This document shows, in pieces, positions 1-8,399 of a DNA stretch of 64,000 nucleotides (positions are counted from its first letter, which is position 1; each line of letters starts with the position of its first letter). Location of the stretch: positions 226,357-290,356 of the forward strand of contig JASBRU010000005.1 of NCBI GenBank assembly GCA_030149285.1, read 5' to 3'. This stretch comes from Flavobacteriales bacterium (GTDB lineage Bacteria; Bacteroidota; Bacteroidia; Flavobacteriales; JASBRU01). The translations under genes were made by a program, and so were the position numbers. The notes below the pieces were generated by a model. The model was not told the origin of the DNA. It did no database searches and saw nothing but the letters and a program-made list of their open reading frames with translations.

Positions 1-141
1 CAATTCTTCAGCTGTTTCTTTTAATACTTCCTTAAAGATGGCAAACATCTCTTTGGTTTTTCTAAAAACTGCCTGTTTAGTACAAGACTTAGTTCTTAGT
101 AAATCATATATCATATCTGTTTGCTCAGGATGCTTTTTCAT
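1..141 (-). CDS. 5' end of an unrecognised protein, cut by the window edge
   Basis: A minus-strand reading frame opens with ATG at 141, only 2 bp beyond the proS stop, and stays open for 47 codons to the window edge. The visible part is basic and probably helical, rich in Lys, Glu and Thr (it begins MKKHPEQTDMIYDLL), with no signal peptide or membrane segment. I do not recognise the family. The spacing suggests it is co-transcribed with proS. A chance frame is possible because only 141 bp are visible, but open frame, start position and composition look like a real gene. Confidence 0.6.
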   Translation of the reverse strand, partial: MKKHPEQTDMIYDLLRTKSCTKQAVFRKTKEMFAIFKEVLKETAEEL

Positions 142-143
142 AA

Positions 144-1616
144 TTAATATGCTTTTGCAAAGTATACACGCTGCTTAGATGGTTTACCACTATATATACA
201 TTTACCTTCTTCCGGTTTTGTATCTAAAGCTATACAACGTATAGTAGCTTTTGTTTCTTCTTTAATACGTTCTTCTGTTTCTGCAGTACCATCCCAATGG
301 GCCAATACAAAACCACCCTTATTATTCAACACGTCTTTAAACTCTTCATAAGAATCAACCTTTTGGGTATTTTCTGTTCTAAAGTCTAATGCCTTATTGT
401 AAAGGTTCTTTTGCATATGCTCAAGTATATGCGCTACTTTATTATCTATATCAGCTTGCTGTAAAAATTCTTTTTCCATTGTATCTCTACGAGCAACCTC
501 TACAGTACCTTTTTCTAAATCTTTAGGACCAATTGCAATACGTACTGGCACCCCCTTCATTTCATACTCCGCAAACTTCCAGCCCGGCTTTTGAGTATCT
601 CTATTGTCATACTTAACTGTAATACCCTTAGCTTCTAAAGATTTTTTAATTTTAAAAGCTACCTCATCTATTTGTTGTAACTGTTCTTCTCCCTTATATA
701 TAGGTACTATTACAACTTGGTACGGAGCTAAGTTTGGAGGTAATACCAATCCGTTATCATCAGAGTGTGTCATTACTAAGGCCCCCATTAAACGAGTAGA
801 AACCCCCCATGAGGTTGCCCAAACATACTCTTGCTTTCCTTCTTTGGTAGCAAACTTCACATCAAATGCTTTTGCAAAATTTTGCCCTAAGAAATGAGAT
901 GTACCTGCTTGTAAAGCCTTACCATCTTGCATTAAAGCTTCAATACAGTATGTATTTAACGCTCCTGCAAAACGTTCCGACTCTGTTTTCACACCTCTTA
1001 TTACCGGCATTGCCATAAAGTTTTCTGCAAACTCTGCATATACTTTCAGCATTTGCTCTGCTTCTGCAACAGCCTCTTCTTGAGTAGCGTGTGCCGTATG
1101 CCCTTCTTGCCATAAAAACTCAGCAGTACGTAAAAACAAACGCGTACGCATTTCCCAACGCACCACATTTGCCCATTGGTTTACTAATATTGGCAAGTCT
1201 CTATATGATTGTATCCATTTACGGTAGGTATCCCATATAATAGTTTCTGATGTTGGGCGAACTATTAGCTCTTCCTCTAATTTTGCATCTTCATCTACTA
1301 CAATACCACTACCATCTTCTGCGTTTTTTAAACGATAGTGGGTTACAACAGCACATTCTTTGGCAAAGCCATCTACATGGCTTGCTTCTTTGCTGAAGTA
1401 AGATTTAGGTATAAATAATGGAAAGTAAGCGTTTTCATGCCCTGTTTCCTTAAACTTCTTGTCTAACTCGGCTTGCATTTTTTCCCATATTGCATAACCG
1501 TATGGTTTAATCACCATACTCCCTCTAACACCTGAATTCTCTGCTAAGTCTGCTTTTACTACTAACTCATTGTACCACTTTGAGTAATCTTCTGATCTTG
1601 ACGTTAATTTTGCCAT
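144..1616 (-). CDS. proS: Proline--tRNA ligase, archaeal/eukaryotic-type (short) ProRS
   Basis: Charges tRNA-Pro with proline in the cytoplasm (class II synthetase). The 490 residues match the short ProRS form that lacks the editing insertion of the long bacterial enzyme. Visible landmarks are motif 1 near residues 30-55 ([13 protein letters not shown]), the RPTSET loop near 120, motif 2 with [19 protein letters not shown] near 155-173, and motif 3 around [14 protein letters not shown] near 270. The anticodon-binding domain follows, then a C-terminal domain ending in Tyr (KAY), as in archaeal and eukaryotic enzymes. This type is usual in Bacteroidota. The gene is divergent from a lipoprotein gene; a TAgcTTTG promoter box lies 47-54 bp upstream. 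No oddity apart from the type. Confidence 0.97.
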   Translation of the reverse strand: MAKLTSRSEDYSKWYNELVVKADLAENSGVRGSMVIKPYGYAIWEKMQAELDKKFKETGHENAYFPLFIPKSYFSKEASHVDGFAKECAVVTHYRLKNAEDGSGIVVDEDAKLEEELIVRPTSETIIWDTYRKWIQSYRDLPILVNQWANVVRWEMRTRLFLRTAEFLWQEGHTAHATQEEAVAEAEQMLKVYAEFAENFMAMPVIRGVKTESERFAGALNTYCIEALMQDGKALQAGTSHFLGQNFAKAFDVKFATKEGKQEYVWATSWGVSTRLMGALVMTHSDDNGLVLPPNLAPYQVVIVPIYKGEEQLQQIDEVAFKIKKSLEAKGITVKYDNRDTQKPGWKFAEYEMKGVPVRIAIGPKDLEKGTVEVARRDTMEKEFLQQADIDNKVAHILEHMQKNLYNKALDFRTENTQKVDSYEEFKDVLNNKGGFVLAHWDGTAETEERIKEETKATIRCIALDTKPEEGKCIYSGKPSKQRVYFAKAY

Positions 1617-1662
1617 TTAAACTTGGTATGGATTTTGTTTGTTATATAAATGTATAGCTCTG

Positions 1663-1670
1663 CAAAGCTA
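1663..1670 (-). promoter_or_regulatory. Putative proS promoter, -7 box
   Basis: On the minus strand this reads TAGCTTTG, matching the Bacteroidota -7 consensus TAnnTTTG, 47 bp upstream of the proS ATG. I see no clear TTTG -33 element. Call rests on motif and position only. Confidence 0.45.
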
Positions 1671-1691
1671 AGTAAATAAAAAAGTTTTGAT

Positions 1692-3128
1692 ATGAAAATA
1701 ATTGTTCCACTTTCGATTTTAGCAGTTATCCTTACTGCTTCCTGTTCATCCGGCACCTATAGCAGTGTTTATGATGACGGTATATACTATGATTCGGACA
1801 GAGAATATACTGCCGAACCTCAGCCTGTTATTGTATCACAACCTACACAAGAAATAACAAACCAAAATAACGAAGCCTATGATGACTATAGTGACAATTG
1901 GTTTTCTGAAGAAGAAAATAGCACAAATTATGACTATAGCGAGGTTTATTATGATGAAGAAAGCGGATCTTATGTAACCAATAATTATTACTACGGTAAT
2001 GACAATTATTATGAATACTCATCTAGAATAAGACGTTTTCATAGAAACTACGGTTACAATTATTACGACCCTTACTATACAAACGCATATTGGTATACCT
2101 ATGACCCTTTTTATTATGGCACAAGTATTTACTGCCCAACCCCAGGTTGGGGCTGGAGTGTAGGATACAACACCTGGGGTGGTTGGGGTTGGGGCTTCAA
2201 CTATGGGTATAGCCCATGGGGTTACTCCTATTGGAATAGACCTTGGGGATATTATGGTGGCTATTGGGGATACGGAAATTATTGGAATGGATACTCTCAT
2301 GGGTATAATGATGGTTACATTGCGGGCACTTATTACAACAGCTATGATAATAACAGTTATTACTATGGACCAAGAAGATCTGGTAATACAGGTGGTAACT
2401 CTGGTGGGTCCCGTTCGCAAAGAAGTATTGGTGACATATACACACAGGGCTTAAAAACAGGAACTGTTTCTGCTCCTAGTAGAAGAAGCGCTGATGAAAT
2501 AATGAATACTTATACTAGAGAACACCCTAGAACAACTATTAATAAATCTAGTGGTACTTCTGCTCCTAGCAACACACAAACTATTGGTGGCAGGTCTGGT
2601 TCTACATCTCCTTCAAACCAAGGCTCTACAACAACACCTAATAGAAATAGAGACTTTAATAGCGAGAGTAATCCTAGAAACAACACAAAAGGACGATCTA
2701 GTGCACCAACAAATAACCAAGGTATAAACAACAACTCTACACCTAGTAACAGTACCCCTAGGTCTACAAATACACCTACAAATACCGCCCCTACTAGGAA
2801 TAGGAGTTTAAATGACAATACAGCTCCATCTGGCAATACAAGACCAACAAGCCCTAGCAATAGTAAACCAAATAGACCTAGCAGAACTTCAGGAAAAAGT
2901 AGTTCTCCTTCAAATAATAGAAGTAGAACTCCTAGCTACAAACCAAATAAAAGTAGTAGTCCTAGCAATAGGTCTAACAACAGAAGTACTAGCCCTAATA
3001 GGTCAAGTACTCCTCCATCTAGGAGCAATAGCACTAGTCCGTCACGCTCAAGCAGTCCGTCTAGGTCTAGTAGCCCACCTTCTAGATCAAGAGGTAGCAG
3101 TGGAAGAAGTAATAGCAGACGTAGATAA
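1692..3128 (+). CDS. Lipoprotein, Tyr/Trp/Gly-rich with Arg/Ser/Pro-rich tail, function unknown
   Basis: The N-terminus is a lipoprotein signal (MKIIVPLSILAVILTASC) with lipobox LTASC, so the mature protein is probably lipid-anchored in the envelope. Residues about 20-110 are acidic and Tyr-rich. Residues about 115-225 are a low-complexity stretch of Tyr, Trp, Gly, Asn and Pro. From about 230 the chain becomes Ser/Asn/Thr/Pro-rich, and the last 80 or so residues are dominated by RS, SPS and NRS units ending SNSRRR. No enzymatic domain is visible. It sits 13 bp before the FadL-like gene and probably shares its transcript. I do not recognise a functional family; a surface or matrix-type structural role is a guess. 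Confidence 0.8.
   Translation: MKIIVPLSILAVILTASCSSGTYSSVYDDGIYYDSDREYTAEPQPVIVSQPTQEITNQNNEAYDDYSDNWFSEEENSTNYDYSEVYYDEESGSYVTNNYYYGNDNYYEYSSRIRRFHRNYGYNYYDPYYTNAYWYTYDPFYYGTSIYCPTPGWGWSVGYNTWGGWGWGFNYGYSPWGYSYWNRPWGYYGGYWGYGNYWNGYSHGYNDGYIAGTYYNSYDNNSYYYGPRRSGNTGGNSGGSRSQRSIGDIYTQGLKTGTVSAPSRRSADEIMNTYTREHPRTTINKSSGTSAPSNTQTIGGRSGSTSPSNQGSTTTPNRNRDFNSESNPRNNTKGRSSAPTNNQGINNNSTPSNSTPRSTNTPTNTAPTRNRSLNDNTAPSGNTRPTSPSNSKPNRPSRTSGKSSSPSNNRSRTPSYKPNKSSSPSNRSNNRSTSPNRSSTPPSRSNSTSPSRSSSPSRSSSPPSRSRGSSGRSNSRRR
2850..3125 (+). repeat. Degenerate AGTAGT/CCTAGC-type repeats encoding RS/SPS/NRS units
   Basis: The 3' end of the lipoprotein gene is built from short imperfect repeats of Ser, Arg, Pro and Asn codons (for example AGTAGTCCTAGCAATAGG and AGCAGTCCGTCTAGG). 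They keep alternative frames open and explain several long shadow frames on both strands. Confidence 0.75.
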
Positions 3129-3141
3129 AAAAATAATAAGC

Positions 3142-4584
3142 ATGAAAAAGTACATATATATCATCCCAATGTTTGTTTTGGGAATAGGCACAACCTTTGC
3201 TCAAAACTCCGGAGATGCACTCAGATATTCGCAAACTACTCTTATTGGTAGTGCTAGATTTAATGGTATGGGCGGGGCCTTTGGCGCACTTGGAAACGAC
3301 TATACAGGAACCTACATTAACCCGGCAGGGTTTAGCGTTTTTAGAAATGACTATGCAGGCTTTTCCTTCGATTTTATGGCTAGAAAATCTGATGCAAATT
3401 ATTTTGGAAGCCAAAATGATGATTCAAAAATCAATCTAAACTTAAGTAGCTTAGGCTTTGTAAAACACATTGATATTAATGACAATGGTTGGGACAAACT
3501 AAGTATTAGTTTTGGTTTAAACAGAACCAATAATTTTCATAGAAGATTGGATATTATTGGCACAAATACCCAAAACTCTTTGGCTGATGTTTTTCTGAAA
3601 AATGCCAATAATCAAGGTTATACACCAGATGATTTAGACCCATTTAATGAACAATTGGCTTTTGACACTTATCTTTTAGATACTGTTGGAGGAGCCACAA
3701 ATTACGAATCACCAGTACCATCAAACTCTGGTTCTAGGCAAAACCTTCATTTACGCTCAAATGGTTATACCGAAGAGTTTTCTATAGGTTTTGGAGCAAA
3801 ATATGAAGACAACCTATACATAGGATTAAGTATTGGTATAAACGGTGTTAAATATGAAGAAACCCGTACTCACACAGAATCTGAGTTTGATCCTTTATCT
3901 AGTCTACACAGTTTTACTTTCAATAATTATTTAAAAACCACAGGAGGTGGTGCAACTATTAAACTTGGTTTTATATATACACCCACAAAATGGTTTCGCT
4001 TAGGCATGGCATACCACTCACCTACTTGGTATACATTAACTGATGATTATGCATCTGATATGCAAACCACTTTTAAAGACTCTGCACAATACAATGCAAA
4101 CTCTCCTGATGGCTCTTTTGATTACAGAATAAATACACCAATGAAGGTGATTACAAGTGTTGGTTTCGTTATAGGTAGGTATGGTATTATTAGTGCGGAC
4201 TATGAGTTTGTTGATTATACTACAGCTCGTATTAAATCTGACAACTATCATTTCTTTAACGAAAACAATGCAATTACAACCTCATTTAAACCTGCTTCAA
4301 ACATTCGTGTTGGTGCAGAGTTAAGAATTGCACCTACTATTAGTTTAAGAGGTGGGTATAGCTACTTAGGTTCACCCTACGAAGATGATATCAATAACGG
4401 AGGAGAATCTGTAAGCTACTCTGGTGGTATTGGTTTTAAAGAAGATAACTTTTCTATAGACTTTGCCTATGTATACACTCAGCAAGACCAACAATACTAT
4501 TTATATGACTCAGCAATAAATACTCCTGCTGACCTTGAAACTATTACTAAAAACTTTATAGCTTCATTTACATATCATTTTTAG
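3142..4584 (+). CDS. OmpP1/FadL/TodX-family outer membrane protein
   Basis: Start chosen at ATG 3142, which gives a clean signal peptide (MKKYIYIIPMFVLGIGTTFAQ) and 480 residues; the frame stays open further upstream only because of the repetitive neighbour gene. The mature N-terminus (ALRYSQTTLIGSARFNGMGG and INPAGFSVF) is typical of the OmpP1/FadL/TodX superfamily as found in Bacteroidota, where an N-terminal plug precedes a 14-strand beta-barrel. The rest alternates aromatic strands (GFGAKYEDNLYIGLSIG, GGYSYLG) and ends in FTYHF, a barrel-type aromatic terminus. The role is probably uptake of hydrophobic compounds across the outer membrane; substrate unknown. It follows the lipoprotein gene by 13 bp and is followed by a strong terminator. 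Confidence 0.85.
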   Translation: MKKYIYIIPMFVLGIGTTFAQNSGDALRYSQTTLIGSARFNGMGGAFGALGNDYTGTYINPAGFSVFRNDYAGFSFDFMARKSDANYFGSQNDDSKINLNLSSLGFVKHIDINDNGWDKLSISFGLNRTNNFHRRLDIIGTNTQNSLADVFLKNANNQGYTPDDLDPFNEQLAFDTYLLDTVGGATNYESPVPSNSGSRQNLHLRSNGYTEEFSIGFGAKYEDNLYIGLSIGINGVKYEETRTHTESEFDPLSSLHSFTFNNYLKTTGGGATIKLGFIYTPTKWFRLGMAYHSPTWYTLTDDYASDMQTTFKDSAQYNANSPDGSFDYRINTPMKVITSVGFVIGRYGIISADYEFVDYTTARIKSDNYHFFNENNAITTSFKPASNIRVGAELRIAPTISLRGGYSYLGSPYEDDINNGGESVSYSGGIGFKEDNFSIDFAYVYTQQDQQYYLYDSAINTPADLETITKNFIASFTYHF

Positions 4585-4604
4585 CCCATCCTATGATGAA
4601 TGAT

Positions 4605-4639
4605 TAAAGCTCTTAATGGTACCATTAAGAGCTTTTTTA
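4605..4639 (+). terminator. Rho-independent terminator, perfect 24-nt palindrome plus T-run
   Basis: The sequence at 4609-4632 is a perfect palindrome (GCTCTTAAT, GGTACC, ATTAAGAGC), extended by AAA upstream and followed by TTTTTT. It ends the lipoprotein/FadL-like transcript. Confidence 0.9.
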
Positions 4640-4727
4640 ATGTAAACACATTCGTTTAAGAACAATATTTGTTTTGAATGGTTCTAAACTAATGATGAAA
4701 GATATGACTCAAGTAAAATCTATGACG

Positions 4728-4735
4728 TATCTTTG
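4728..4735 (+). promoter_or_regulatory. Putative folE promoter, -7 box TATCTTTG
   Basis: TATCTTTG matches TAnnTTTG exactly, lies between the upstream terminator and folE, and leaves a leader of roughly 65 nt. A good -33 element is not obvious. The same octamer recurs at 16258, 27198 and, on the minus strand, 13557. Confidence 0.65.
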
Positions 4736-4808
4736 CACCCATCTAATCTTTAATTAGATATTGCCCTACGTTGGTGTGTGTGGGGACAGAAATTTTTAAA
4801 CACATATT

Positions 4809-5495
4809 ATGAGTAAGAACAGAATTGTTGCGTTGAATAGTGAAGAGGATGGTATTGGTGAAGACCACATGATGACATCAATCAATACTCCATTGAGAGA
4901 GGATGCCTTTGACCTTAGTAAAGAAGAAAAAATCAATCAAATTCAGGAGCATTTTACTAAGATAATGGAAACATTAGGCTTAGATTTAAATGATGATAGC
5001 TTGAAAGGCACTCCAAAGCGTGTTGCCAAAATGTACGTTAATGAAATTTTTGGTGGTTTAGACAACATGGATAAACCCACTTCTTCTAATTTTGAAAACA
5101 AGTATCGTTACAACGAAATGTTGGTAGAGAAAAACATTACTTTATACTCTACTTGCGAGCATCATTTTTTGCCGATAGTTGGTAAAGCGCACGTTGCATA
5201 CATATCTAACGGTAATGTTATTGGTTTATCTAAAATGAACCGTATTGTAGACTTTTTTGCAAAACGCCCTCAAGTACAAGAGCGCTTAAACATTCAGATT
5301 GTAGAAGAGCTTAAAAAAATATTAGGCACAGAAGATGTTGCATGTGTAATAGATGCAAAACACTTATGTGTAAACTCTCGCGGAATTAGAGACGTTGCCA
5401 GTAGCACTGTTACCGCAGAGTATGGTGGTAAATTTAAAGAAGAGAAAACTCGCCAAGAGTTTTTAGACTTTATAAGAATGGACTTGAATATATAA
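4809..5495 (+). CDS. folE: GTP cyclohydrolase I
   Basis: Converts GTP to 7,8-dihydroneopterin triphosphate, the first step of tetrahydrofolate and pterin synthesis, in the cytoplasm. The 228-residue protein carries the signature STCEHHFLPI; zinc ligands by homology are Cys116, His119 and Cys187 (in DAKHLCVNSRG). The C-terminal SRGIRD and TVTAEYGGKF segments are also characteristic. It is the first gene of a tight plus-strand series, 6 bp before cysS, preceded by a TATCTTTG promoter box. The N-terminal 35 residues are variable and probably disordered, as is common in this family. Confidence 0.97.
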   Translation: MSKNRIVALNSEEDGIGEDHMMTSINTPLREDAFDLSKEEKINQIQEHFTKIMETLGLDLNDDSLKGTPKRVAKMYVNEIFGGLDNMDKPTSSNFENKYRYNEMLVEKNITLYSTCEHHFLPIVGKAHVAYISNGNVIGLSKMNRIVDFFAKRPQVQERLNIQIVEELKKILGTEDVACVIDAKHLCVNSRGIRDVASSTVTAEYGGKFKEEKTRQEFLDFIRMDLNI

Positions 5496-5501
5496 ACATT
5501 C

Positions 5502-6968
5502 ATGGAACACCCCATAAAACTCTATAACACCCTTACAAGACAAAAAGAAGCCTTTACACCACTAAATCCTCCATTAGTAGGTATGTATGTGTGTGGGCCT
5601 ACCGTATATAGCAATGTACACCTAGGCAACTGTCGTACTTTCATTTCTTTTGATATGATATATCGCTACTTAACCCACATGGGCTATAAAGTGCGATACG
5701 TGCGTAACATTACTGATGCAGGGCACTTAGAGAATGATGCAGACAGCGGCGAAGACAAGATTGCAAAAAAAGCAAGGTTAGAGCAGCTAGAACCTATGGA
5801 AATTGTACAGAGATATACGCTGGATTTTCGGAATGTAATGGCACAGTTTAATGCCTTACCACCTAGTATAGAACCTACAGCTACCGGTCATATTGTTGAG
5901 CAAATTGAAATGATTGAAAAGATCTTGGATGAAGGCTTGGCATATGAAGTAAATGGTTCGGTATATTTTGATGTAAATAAGTATAACGAAACTGATAACT
6001 ACGGTAAGCTATCTGGCAGAAATATTGAAGAATTAATAAGCGGTACAAGAGATTTAGATGGACAAGGTGAAAAAAGAAGTCCACTAGACTTTGCGCTATG
6101 GAAAAAAGCATCACCAGAGCATATTATGCGTTGGCCTTCACCTTGGAGCATTGGTTTTCCAGGTTGGCATTTAGAGTGTTCTGTAATGAGTAGTAAATAC
6201 TTAGGAGAACAGTTTGATATACACGGTGGTGGTATGGATTTAAAATTCCCTCATCACGAATGCGAAATTGCACAATGCAATGCCGCCAATAAAGTAGAAC
6301 CCGTTAAATACTGGATGCATACCAATATGCTTACCTTAAATGGTAAACGTATGAGTAAGTCTACCGGTAACACATTATTACCTGAAGAGTTATTTACCGG
6401 TGATAATGATATACTTGACAAAGGATTCTCCCCTACTGTTGTTCGTTTCTTTATGATGCAGGCGCATTATGCCAGCCCATTAGATTTTTCTAATGATGCA
6501 TTAGTAGCAGCAGAAAAAGGATTTAATAGATTAATGGAAGGGATTACAACTTTAAGTGTTATTAGTCCTGCTAAAGAATCTACGTTTGATGTAAATAGCT
6601 GGAAAGAAAGTTGCTACAACGCAATGAATGATGATTTTAACACTCCAATACTTATTGCTAACTTATTTGAAGGCATAAAAGCTATTAATTCTGCTAAAAA
6701 TGATAAAGCCAGCTTAACTGCTGACGATATTGAGTTGATGCGCAAAACATTAACAGAGTTTACTTTTGATGTATTGGGCTTAAAGCTAGAAACTGAAAAT
6801 AGTTCATCAGATAAGTTAAATGGTGTTGTAGAAATGCTAATTGCAATGAGAAATGAAGCTAGAGCCACAAAAAACTGGGCTTTATCTGATAAAATAAGAG
6901 ATGAATTGGCAGAATTAGGAATTCAGCTAAAGGACGGGAAAGACGAAACAGGCTTTACAATAAACTAA
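5502..6968 (+). CDS. cysS: Cysteine--tRNA ligase
   Basis: Charges tRNA-Cys. This class I synthetase of 488 residues shows the start of the Rossmann fold [10 protein letters not shown] with zinc ligand Cys31, the HIGH motif as HLGN (40-43), zinc ligands Cys226 and His251/Glu253 by family alignment, and the KMSKS loop as RMSKS (283-287) followed by TGN. The DALR anticodon-binding domain follows near residue 350. Length and motifs are standard. It sits 6 bp after folE and 6 bp before yidD, so the three are probably co-transcribed although their functions differ. Confidence 0.98.
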   Translation: MEHPIKLYNTLTRQKEAFTPLNPPLVGMYVCGPTVYSNVHLGNCRTFISFDMIYRYLTHMGYKVRYVRNITDAGHLENDADSGEDKIAKKARLEQLEPMEIVQRYTLDFRNVMAQFNALPPSIEPTATGHIVEQIEMIEKILDEGLAYEVNGSVYFDVNKYNETDNYGKLSGRNIEELISGTRDLDGQGEKRSPLDFALWKKASPEHIMRWPSPWSIGFPGWHLECSVMSSKYLGEQFDIHGGGMDLKFPHHECEIAQCNAANKVEPVKYWMHTNMLTLNGKRMSKSTGNTLLPEELFTGDNDILDKGFSPTVVRFFMMQAHYASPLDFSNDALVAAEKGFNRLMEGITTLSVISPAKESTFDVNSWKESCYNAMNDDFNTPILIANLFEGIKAINSAKNDKASLTADDIELMRKTLTEFTFDVLGLKLETENSSSDKLNGVVEMLIAMRNEARATKNWALSDKIRDELAELGIQLKDGKDETGFTIN

Positions 6969-6974
6969 GAGAAA

Positions 6975-7232
6975 ATGGGATTGGTAAATAAAATATTAGC
7001 CTTCCCGTTTTTAGCTCTAATAAAAATATATCAGTGGGGTATTTCGCCCTATTTAGGAAGTAATTGTAGACATACGCCTACTTGCTCTGAATATACAACC
7101 GAAGCCATTAAATTACATGGCCCTTTAAAAGGTGGTTGGCTTGGATTAAAAAGAATAAGTAAGTGTCATCCTTGGGGAACAAGTGGGTATGACCCCGTAC
7201 CAAAAAAGAATACAAATAATGATGATTTATAA
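6975..7232 (+). CDS. yidD: Membrane protein insertion efficiency factor YidD
   Basis: An 85-residue membrane-associated protein thought to help YidC-dependent insertion of inner membrane proteins. The diagnostic Cys-containing core [10 protein letters not shown] and the following [14 protein letters not shown] segment are intact, preceded by an amphipathic N-terminal helix ([11 protein letters not shown]). Length is typical (70-90). It is not beside rpmH/rnpA/yidC here, which is common outside Proteobacteria and Firmicutes. Gaps of 6 and 10 bp link it to cysS and the next lipoprotein gene. Confidence 0.95.
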   Translation: MGLVNKILAFPFLALIKIYQWGISPYLGSNCRHTPTCSEYTTEAIKLHGPLKGGWLGLKRISKCHPWGTSGYDPVPKKNTNNDDL

Positions 7233-7242
7233 CCAGAAACAA

Positions 7243-8385
7243 ATGAAAAGAATTGCGCAGATTGCACTTGTAGGAATTATTGCTGTAGCGTGTAAACCAA
7301 CTACTCCGGCAACAGAAGAAAACACAACCGACTCTACTCAAACAGAACACGGTTCTGCTGAACATCATCATGGTGGAGAAGAAGCTTCTACACAAATACA
7401 TTATGAAGGAGAAAAACATCTAACTAACATTAAGCAACTAACTAATGGTGGTGATAATGCTGAAGCCTATTTTAGTTTTGATGGAAGCAAACTAGTATTC
7501 CAATCTAACAATGCAGATTGGGGCTTAGGTTGTGACCAAATATTCTTTACAGAGCTAGAAGGAAGTAATATGATGGAAACCATGCCTCAAATGGTGAGTA
7601 CAGGAAAAGGCAGAACTACATGTTCTTACTTTATGCCAGGCGATAAAACTATCTTATTTGGCTCGACACATTTAGGTGGTGAAGCTTGCCCACCGGAACC
7701 ATCTAAAGAAGATGGATATGTATGGCCTATTTATGAAAGCTTTGACATTTTTGTATCAGACTTAGAAGGTAATATAGTTAAACAACTTACCGATAACCCT
7801 GGGTATGATGCTGAAGCTACACTTTCACCTCAAGGTGATAAAATTGTATTCACTTCTACTCGTTCTGGCGATTTAGAGTTATACACAATGGATATAGATG
7901 GCAGCAATGTAAAACAAGTTACTACAGGTCTTGGATACGATGGTGGTGCATTCTTTTCTCCAGACGGAACAAAACTAATTTTCCGTGCATCTCGTCCACA
8001 AACGGATGAAGAAATTGCTGAATACAAAGCTTTACTAGAAAGAGGTTTAGTAAAACCAACTAATATGGAGCTATTTATTTGTAATGTAGATGGTTCTGAC
8101 TTAAAGCAAATTACCAACTTAGGTAATGCAAACTGGGCTCCTTTCTTCCACCCATCAGGTGAAAAAGTTATTTTTTCATCTAATCATATGTCAGAACGAG
8201 GTTTTCCGTTTAACTTATTTATGATAAATATTGATGGTACCGGTTTAGAGCAAATTACTTTTGACGGAGCATTTGATGCTTTCCCAATGTTTTCTCCAGA
8301 TGGAAAAAAGTTGGTATTTTCGTCAAACCGTGCAAATGGCGGTACCAGAGCAACAAATATTTTTATTGCTGATTGGGTAGAATAA
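7243..8385 (+). CDS. TolB-like beta-propeller lipoprotein (PD40/WD40-like repeats)
   Basis: Start taken at ATG 7243, giving MKRIAQIALVGIIAVAC with a lipobox ending at Cys17; the frame extends upstream into yidD but that would bury the signal peptide. After a short linker with a His-rich patch (EHHHGGEE) come TolB-type repeats of the pattern A-xFSPDGxKLxFxS: FSFDGSKLVFQS, LSPQGDKIVFTST, FSPDGTKLIFRAS, HPSGEKVIFSS and FSPDGKKLVFSS, each followed by an xLYxMDIDGSxxKQxT strand. The fold is a six- or seven-bladed propeller of about 350 residues. It lacks the TolB N-terminal domain and no tol genes are nearby, so it is a stand-alone envelope propeller of unknown partner or substrate. Confidence 0.85.
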   Translation: MKRIAQIALVGIIAVACKPTTPATEENTTDSTQTEHGSAEHHHGGEEASTQIHYEGEKHLTNIKQLTNGGDNAEAYFSFDGSKLVFQSNNADWGLGCDQIFFTELEGSNMMETMPQMVSTGKGRTTCSYFMPGDKTILFGSTHLGGEACPPEPSKEDGYVWPIYESFDIFVSDLEGNIVKQLTDNPGYDAEATLSPQGDKIVFTSTRSGDLELYTMDIDGSNVKQVTTGLGYDGGAFFSPDGTKLIFRASRPQTDEEIAEYKALLERGLVKPTNMELFICNVDGSDLKQITNLGNANWAPFFHPSGEKVIFSSNHMSERGFPFNLFMINIDGTGLEQITFDGAFDAFPMFSPDGKKLVFSSNRANGGTRATNIFIADWVE

Positions 8386-8399
8386 TATAAAACTCCAAC

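Noticed and set aside
2019..2860. Several long open frames on both strands in the lipoprotein gene
   Set aside because: They are products of low-complexity codon repeats; composition is biased and no family features appear.
2850..3125. CRISPR array or phase-variation tract
   Set aside because: Repeats are short, imperfect, coding and without spacers of fixed length; no cas genes are near.
2812..3141. N-terminal extension of 110 codons on the FadL-like gene
   Set aside because: It reads the repeats of the lipoprotein gene in another frame, giving Leu/Val/Ala/Gln-rich nonsense; the ATG at 3142 opens a proper signal peptide.
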